The notes under the pieces: generated by a model | Told to the model about the DNA's origin: nothing | Databases searched by the model: none | What the model saw: only the letters and a program-made list of their open reading frames with translations | Program-made: the position numbers and the translations under genes | NCBI GenBank assembly: GCA_028285545.1 | Contig: JANQPA010000077.1 | Span: forward strand, 1 to 64,000 | DNA length: 64,000 nucleotides | Direction: 5' to 3' | Source of the DNA: Saprospiraceae bacterium | Lineage (GTDB): Bacteria; Bacteroidota; Bacteroidia; Chitinophagales; Saprospiraceae | In this document: piece after piece, positions 60,801 through 64,000 of the stretch | How positions within the stretch are numbered: position 1 is the first letter of the stretch | Layout: the number at the start of each line of letters is the position of its first letter

Positions 60801-63182
60801 TCATTAGAATTAAATGAACGTCTGGGCTTACCCATTCCCACAGGCAGGTTGTTGTACCCTTATCATAATTTTATCGAACACCCTGTAAAAGAAATCCGCT
60901 CCAAACATAATACTTGGAAAGATTTATTCCAGTTGTCATCAGAACAAGGAGATCCGCACTTTGCTGGTTATGCTTTAGTTACTGAAATATGGAATGGAAG
61001 TGCTTTGGGCCTTAATCTGGAAAGGCTGTTTAATTTGGGTAATACTTCCTTAGAGTTTCTAAACGCCAATAATAATTTTAACTCCACTGATATGTTGCTG
61101 GCCCGCTTCCAGGCCTTGCTCGTCCTTATGGAAAAACCCATGCAGTCGTGGCGTTTAGACGAAGAACCGATTGAGCTTTGGCAAAAATTCGACATCCTGG
61201 TTGAGGAGGAAGCTTATACTACAGCAGCTGTTCTGATAATTTCTCTGCTCCAGATTCACTATCTTCTTCCTTCAGAGGATGCTTCCAAATGGATCGAAAT
61301 TTCGGAGAAATATGCCAGTTACCTGGGGAGTCTTTATGCATATACAGATTTAGCGATGTATCAATGCTTGCTCATCTCGAGTGTTTATTCTGATGCCTCT
61401 CCCAGCCAGAAAAGAAGTTACCGTAAGTATGTAAAGCGCAAGAAAAAAACTATGAAGAAGCTGGCTAATTCTAGTCCTGCTAATTATAGAGCTCATTATC
61501 TTATCATTGATGGGGTTTACACCCAGATTATTGAATCAGAAGATCAGGCCATCACTAAAATGGAAGAAGCGGCTATTTTTGCGGAACAGCACCAATATGT
61601 TCAAATAAAGGCCCATGCTTTTGAATATCTAGGCATGTATCATTTTCAAAAGAAAAATACCAAAATTGCTCAATTTTATCTTCAGGAAAGTTTATTTGCT
61701 TATAATCAATGGGGAGCTTCAGCCAAAGTCAAACAACTCCAATCTGATTTCCCATCTCTGGGTCTGAAAGTCACCTATGGAACCTCAGAAGTTTCCAATA
61801 AAAGAAATTTGGACATCAGTACCCTAATAAAGGCTTCTTTATCTATTTCGGAGGAGATTATCCTGGACCGCCTTTTGAAAAAGATGATGCGTATTGTGCT
61901 CGAAAATGCTGGTGCTGAGAAAGGCTTTTTTGTAGATAATGTCCAGGGAGAACTCCAAATTAAAGCAGCAGATACTCTTAAAGGCGATTTAAAGGACCAC
62001 AAGATGGCAGAATCTATTATTCGCTACGTGTGGCATAGTCGAGAACCCGTCCTTATTAACCAGGCGGTTACAGATCCCAAATTCTCAACTGACCCTTACA
62101 TCCTGCAAAATCACCCCAAATCCATTCTTTGTACCCCCATCTTAACCCATGGAAGTATGCTGGGTGTGTTATATTTGGAAAACAACCTGACGACTAATGC
62201 TTTTACTCCTGCCCGGCTGGAAACCTTAAAAATCCTTACTTCACAAATTGCCATTTCCCTGGAAAATGCAACCCTTTATAAAGATCTCAATGATTCTTTG
62301 GAACAACAAAGGTCTTTGGCTGATGCCTACAGCCGTTTTACCCCAAGAGAATTTCTGACTTTACTGGGAAAAGATTCTATTCTGGATGTAGAATTAGGGG
62401 ATCGCAGACATGGAACCATGTCGGTGCTATTTTCTGATATCCGATCTTATACCACCCTTGTAGAAAAAATGACGCTTGAAGATAATTTTGAGTTCGTAAA
62501 TTCTTATGCCAGTAAAATGACTGAGGTTATCTCGGGTAATAATGGTGTAGTAAAACAATTTTTAGGGGATGGTATAATGGCTTTTTTCGGCAACTCAAAA
62601 GACGCGCTGAATGCATGCCAGGCCATGCAAAAAGCACTTAATGCTTATAACCAGGATAGGCTATCCAAAAATCGAGAACCGATCAGAGTAGGAATGGGGG
62701 TCCATACCGGCCCACTTATTATTGGTATTATTGGCACACAGGATCGTATGGATCAGGCAATGATCTCCGACACTGTAAATACAGCCGCCAGACTTGAGGG
62801 ACTCACCAAATTTTTCCATTCAAGGTTGGTAATTAGCCAACAGGTATTAGACAATCTTGATAATAAGCACGACTTCCATTATCGTTATCTGGGAAAGGTA
62901 AAAGTAAAAGGGAAAGAAGAAATTCTTCAGGTATATGATGTATTTGGTATAGATCCGCCAGAAATATTTGACAAAAAATTGGCCACTCAATATGATTTTG
63001 AGACAGGTCTGGAAAAGTACATGAACAAAGATTTTAGTTCAGCCATTTCTCATTTTGAGAAAGTGCTTCAGCAATTCCCTGAAGACCTGACCTGCAAAAA
63101 TTATCTAGAAAATGCCATCTCAATGTTGGACAACCCTCCCTCCAAAAACTGGAATGGAAGCATTAAAATGAAAATAAAATAA
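57885..63182 (+). CDS. pseudokinase-AAA-GAF-class III cyclase multidomain protein
   Basis: From the ATG at 57885 the product has 1,765 residues; an upstream in-frame ATG at 57792 lies inside the preceding gene and is unlikely. Domains in order: Ser/Thr-kinase fold (about 8-270) whose catalytic loop reads HKNVHPDTLLI and whose DFG is DFS; AAA/STAND ATPase (from about 299; Walker A GEAGIGKT, Walker B LVLFLDDLQW); TPR-like helices (about 620-1300); GAF (about 1316-1460); class III cyclase (about 1510-1690; metal Asp in LFSDIRSYT and FLGDGIMAFF, VNTAARLE); a short TPR-like tail. The same layout normally ends in a histidine kinase; here the output is a cyclic nucleotide. It is the fourth gene of the operon. 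Confidence 0.92.
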   Translation: MIPKIPGFAIKDEIFGTTRAIYYRGIEEGSDQQLMLKSLRANFSNAIEVGRLRNEFELASKLDHPGINKYLNFKHIGNHYFIEMAYFQGIPLRNFLKSRPLQINEILDLAIQWVDIISQIHQNGLIHKNVHPDTLLINPSNNKIQLFDFSLTSSLKHERQLRILPQVLEGQLTHISPEQTGRMNRDLDYRTDYYSLGISLYELFLGRPPFIYNDPLEQVHAHIAREPEPLSSIIPTIPEVISDIILKLLAKIPEERYQSIHGLKSDLQRCAELLRKNEKLVPFTLASQDFSDQFQIPAKLYGREEEVKKLIDTFFEMASKGNRECIWVTGEAGIGKTVYVKEVLKKISYAKGNFISGKFDLLGRTTLFGGFIQAFSNLMEQIVAGSPEELNYWNRVISKALGQNGKILTDLIPGLEWIIGKQMEPTHLQGEEATRRFERLFLSFLKAVANKQHPLVLFLDDLQWADSGSLQLMELILLEPDLRHLLLIGSYRPNEVGELHPLNWVRQKIESKTQSQEIVLKPLAEHHLNKIVANTLSVEETEVKDLAKMVFLKTRGNPFFINQFLLSLHEEKLIHFNNKQRQWEWGLKEIQKKDITDNVVDLLIEKINRLPQASQNLLQIAACIGSTFKIDTLYHLAGKEQLVHLWEALIEGLIMPLDENYRMILALEEEVLDQLDSEENHSIAVFQFLHDRVQQAAYSMLPVLEKEAVHLKIGRMLLQQGSEIYEICNHLNIAKELIEDESEKNQLASLNWEAAVKAKSANAYEMALQYLAAGIELLPQNHWVNNYSLSIRLFTEKAVCLYLQGKTKEADQLMQMLSKKANSKLEKLEIYQVHVNLLTQAENHAEVFKIGRLALRLFNIRLPEKKQNLQLSIFKELMIAQIRLIGRKPENLIDHKFIRDQEKIKLMEFVIGMIPSAFQSNQDVFAFLILKILNITLKFGNNEASPLSYVGYGIILNSAFGNYATALKFGDLSLELNERLGLPIPTGRLLYPYHNFIEHPVKEIRSKHNTWKDLFQLSSEQGDPHFAGYALVTEIWNGSALGLNLERLFNLGNTSLEFLNANNNFNSTDMLLARFQALLVLMEKPMQSWRLDEEPIELWQKFDILVEEEAYTTAAVLIISLLQIHYLLPSEDASKWIEISEKYASYLGSLYAYTDLAMYQCLLISSVYSDASPSQKRSYRKYVKRKKKTMKKLANSSPANYRAHYLIIDGVYTQIIESEDQAITKMEEAAIFAEQHQYVQIKAHAFEYLGMYHFQKKNTKIAQFYLQESLFAYNQWGASAKVKQLQSDFPSLGLKVTYGTSEVSNKRNLDISTLIKASLSISEEIILDRLLKKMMRIVLENAGAEKGFFVDNVQGELQIKAADTLKGDLKDHKMAESIIRYVWHSREPVLINQAVTDPKFSTDPYILQNHPKSILCTPILTHGSMLGVLYLENNLTTNAFTPARLETLKILTSQIAISLENATLYKDLNDSLEQQRSLADAYSRFTPREFLTLLGKDSILDVELGDRRHGTMSVLFSDIRSYTTLVEKMTLEDNFEFVNSYASKMTEVISGNNGVVKQFLGDGIMAFFGNSKDALNACQAMQKALNAYNQDRLSKNREPIRVGMGVHTGPLIIGIIGTQDRMDQAMISDTVNTAARLEGLTKFFHSRLVISQQVLDNLDNKHDFHYRYLGKVKVKGKEEILQVYDVFGIDPPEIFDKKLATQYDFETGLEKYMNKDFSSAISHFEKVLQQFPEDLTCKNYLENAISMLDNPPSKNWNGSIKMKIK

Positions 63183-63202
63183 AGAGCCAATTATATTTTT
63201 TT

Positions 63203-63231
63203 AAAGTCAATTTTTTCCAAAAATTGACTTT
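63203..63231. terminator. terminator hairpin between the operon and the second PFK gene
   Basis: AAAGTCAATTTTT and AAAAATTGACTTT form a 13-bp perfect stem with loop TCC, 20 bp after the stop of the giant gene and 27 bp before the stop of the convergent gene; probably bidirectional. Confidence 0.7.
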
Positions 63232-63257
63232 TCACACAAGCCCTCTTCACTTTACAT

Positions 63258-64000
63258 CTATTCATCACCAAAAGATATGCCCGTTGATCGGGCAATGTTG
63301 ACCAAATAATCATCAGGAGAAATAAATTTATTTCCCTTCGCTGCTTCCTCTAAGGGGACACTGACCACCTGATTATTTTTATAGGAGACCATTCGACCAA
63401 ATCGTCCTTCTTTAACCAATTCAAAGGCCTTTACACCCATTGCTGTTGCTAAAATCCGATCAAAGGCGACGGGAGTCCCTCCTCTCTGGATGTGTCCAAG
63501 GGTAGTAGTTCTTATTTGCGGTTTACAACCATGCTCTTCCAACTGAAGTCTTAGGTAATTTCCAATTCCTCCCAATTTAATATGTTGATCTCCAATGGAG
63601 ACGGCCTGCCGCCCAATAACATTGCCATCCTTTGGCTTCGCCCCTTCAGCAATAACAATATTTACGAAGCCCTTCCCTTTCCGATATCGAGTCTCGATCT
63701 TATCTAGAATTTTATTTAAATCAAAAGGAATTTCTGGGATCAGGCAAATTTCTGCACCACCGGCAATGGCGGTATGCAAAGCAATCCATCCTGCATGCCG
63801 GCCCATCACCTCCATGATCATCACTCTATGATGACTTTCAGCTGTGGTAATTAATTTATCAAAACATTCAGTAGCAATTTGGACTGCTGTCGAGAAGCCA
63901 AAGGTCAAGTCGGTCGCAGATAAGTCATTGTCAATTGTTTTAGGGGCACCCACAATATTCAGTCCTTTTTCATGTAATGCCTGAGAAATTCGCTGGCTAC
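63258..64000 (-). CDS. 6-phosphofructokinase (partial, runs off the window)
   Basis: The C-terminal 247 residues are visible, with the open frame continuing past base 64000. VGAPKTIDNDLSATDLTFGF, VMIMEVMGRHAGWIALHTAI and TTLGHIQRGGTPVAFDRILA identify PFK. Lys precedes TIDND here too, a residue that is Gly in ordinary ATP-dependent PFK, so the enzyme may be of PPi-dependent or atypical type; the GGD motif is outside the window. The apparent start at 63953 (GTG, Val) is internal. It is convergent with the giant signalling gene. Confidence 0.92.
   Translation of the reverse strand, partial: SQRISQALHEKGLNIVGAPKTIDNDLSATDLTFGFSTAVQIATECFDKLITTAESHHRVMIMEVMGRHAGWIALHTAIAGGAEICLIPEIPFDLNKILDKIETRYRKGKGFVNIVIAEGAKPKDGNVIGRQAVSIGDQHIKLGGIGNYLRLQLEEHGCKPQIRTTTLGHIQRGGTPVAFDRILATAMGVKAFELVKEGRFGRMVSYKNNQVVSVPLEEAAKGNKFISPDDYLVNIARSTGISFGDE

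Noticed and set aside
1..64000. tRNA or rRNA genes
   Set aside because: I looked for T-loop patterns and conserved rRNA segments in the gaps and saw none.

Overview
The window is an AT-rich chromosomal stretch of a Bacteroidota bacterium. The signs are type IX secretion (T9SS) sorting domains, TonB/SusC-like receptors with carboxypeptidase-like N-terminal domains, a FecI/FecR pair, DUF4292 and DUF3667 proteins, and translation starts without a clear Shine-Dalgarno sequence. The wealth of class III cyclases and AAA/kinase signalling fusions would fit the Saprospiria (Lewinella/Haliscomenobacter side); that placement is inference. No tRNA, rRNA, CRISPR array, transposase or phage gene was recognised.

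Layout. 0-8 kb: an 8-bp tandem repeat array, an OmpH/Skp chaperone, secreted proteins, a GH73 glucosaminidase, a T9SS cargo protein, a TPR lipoprotein, and an ECF sigma / membrane anti-sigma-like / secreted protein operon. 8-15 kb: an MBL/beta-CASP ribonuclease-like protein, then (minus strand) an ECF sigma - FecR - TonB receptor - repeat lipoprotein operon. 15-28.5 kb: mostly housekeeping: M29 aminopeptidase, HflX, EnvC-like, DUF4292 and TPR proteins in one minus run, pyruvate kinase, then acpP-fabF and rnc with a SWIM-family-like gene. 28.5-43 kb: small lipoproteins and enzymes, a second TonB receptor, two class III cyclases, a FeeM-like acyltransferase overlapping a methyltransferase, a hydrolase, a T5orf172/GIY-YIG-like membrane protein, an AraC regulator and a retropepsin-like protease. 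43-49.3 kb: a complete class I cytochrome P450 system (P450, [2Fe-2S] ferredoxin, ferredoxin reductase) with an AraC regulator, a zinc alcohol dehydrogenase and an esterase, which reads as an inducible oxidation pathway. 49-64 kb: two PPi-type phosphofructokinases flank a tightly coupled four-gene operon: an acetoacetate-decarboxylase-like protein, two paralogous large FAD oxidoreductases, and a 1,765-residue pseudokinase-AAA-GAF-cyclase protein.

The two most unusual things are that four-gene operon and the intergenic DNA. The intergenic DNA holds many very long, nearly perfect palindromes with arms of 17-27 bp. Some include stop codons and one includes a start codon. Two related ~160-bp elements keep their ends but have different, still self-complementary, stem sequences. 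There are also 8-bp and 16-bp tandem arrays.
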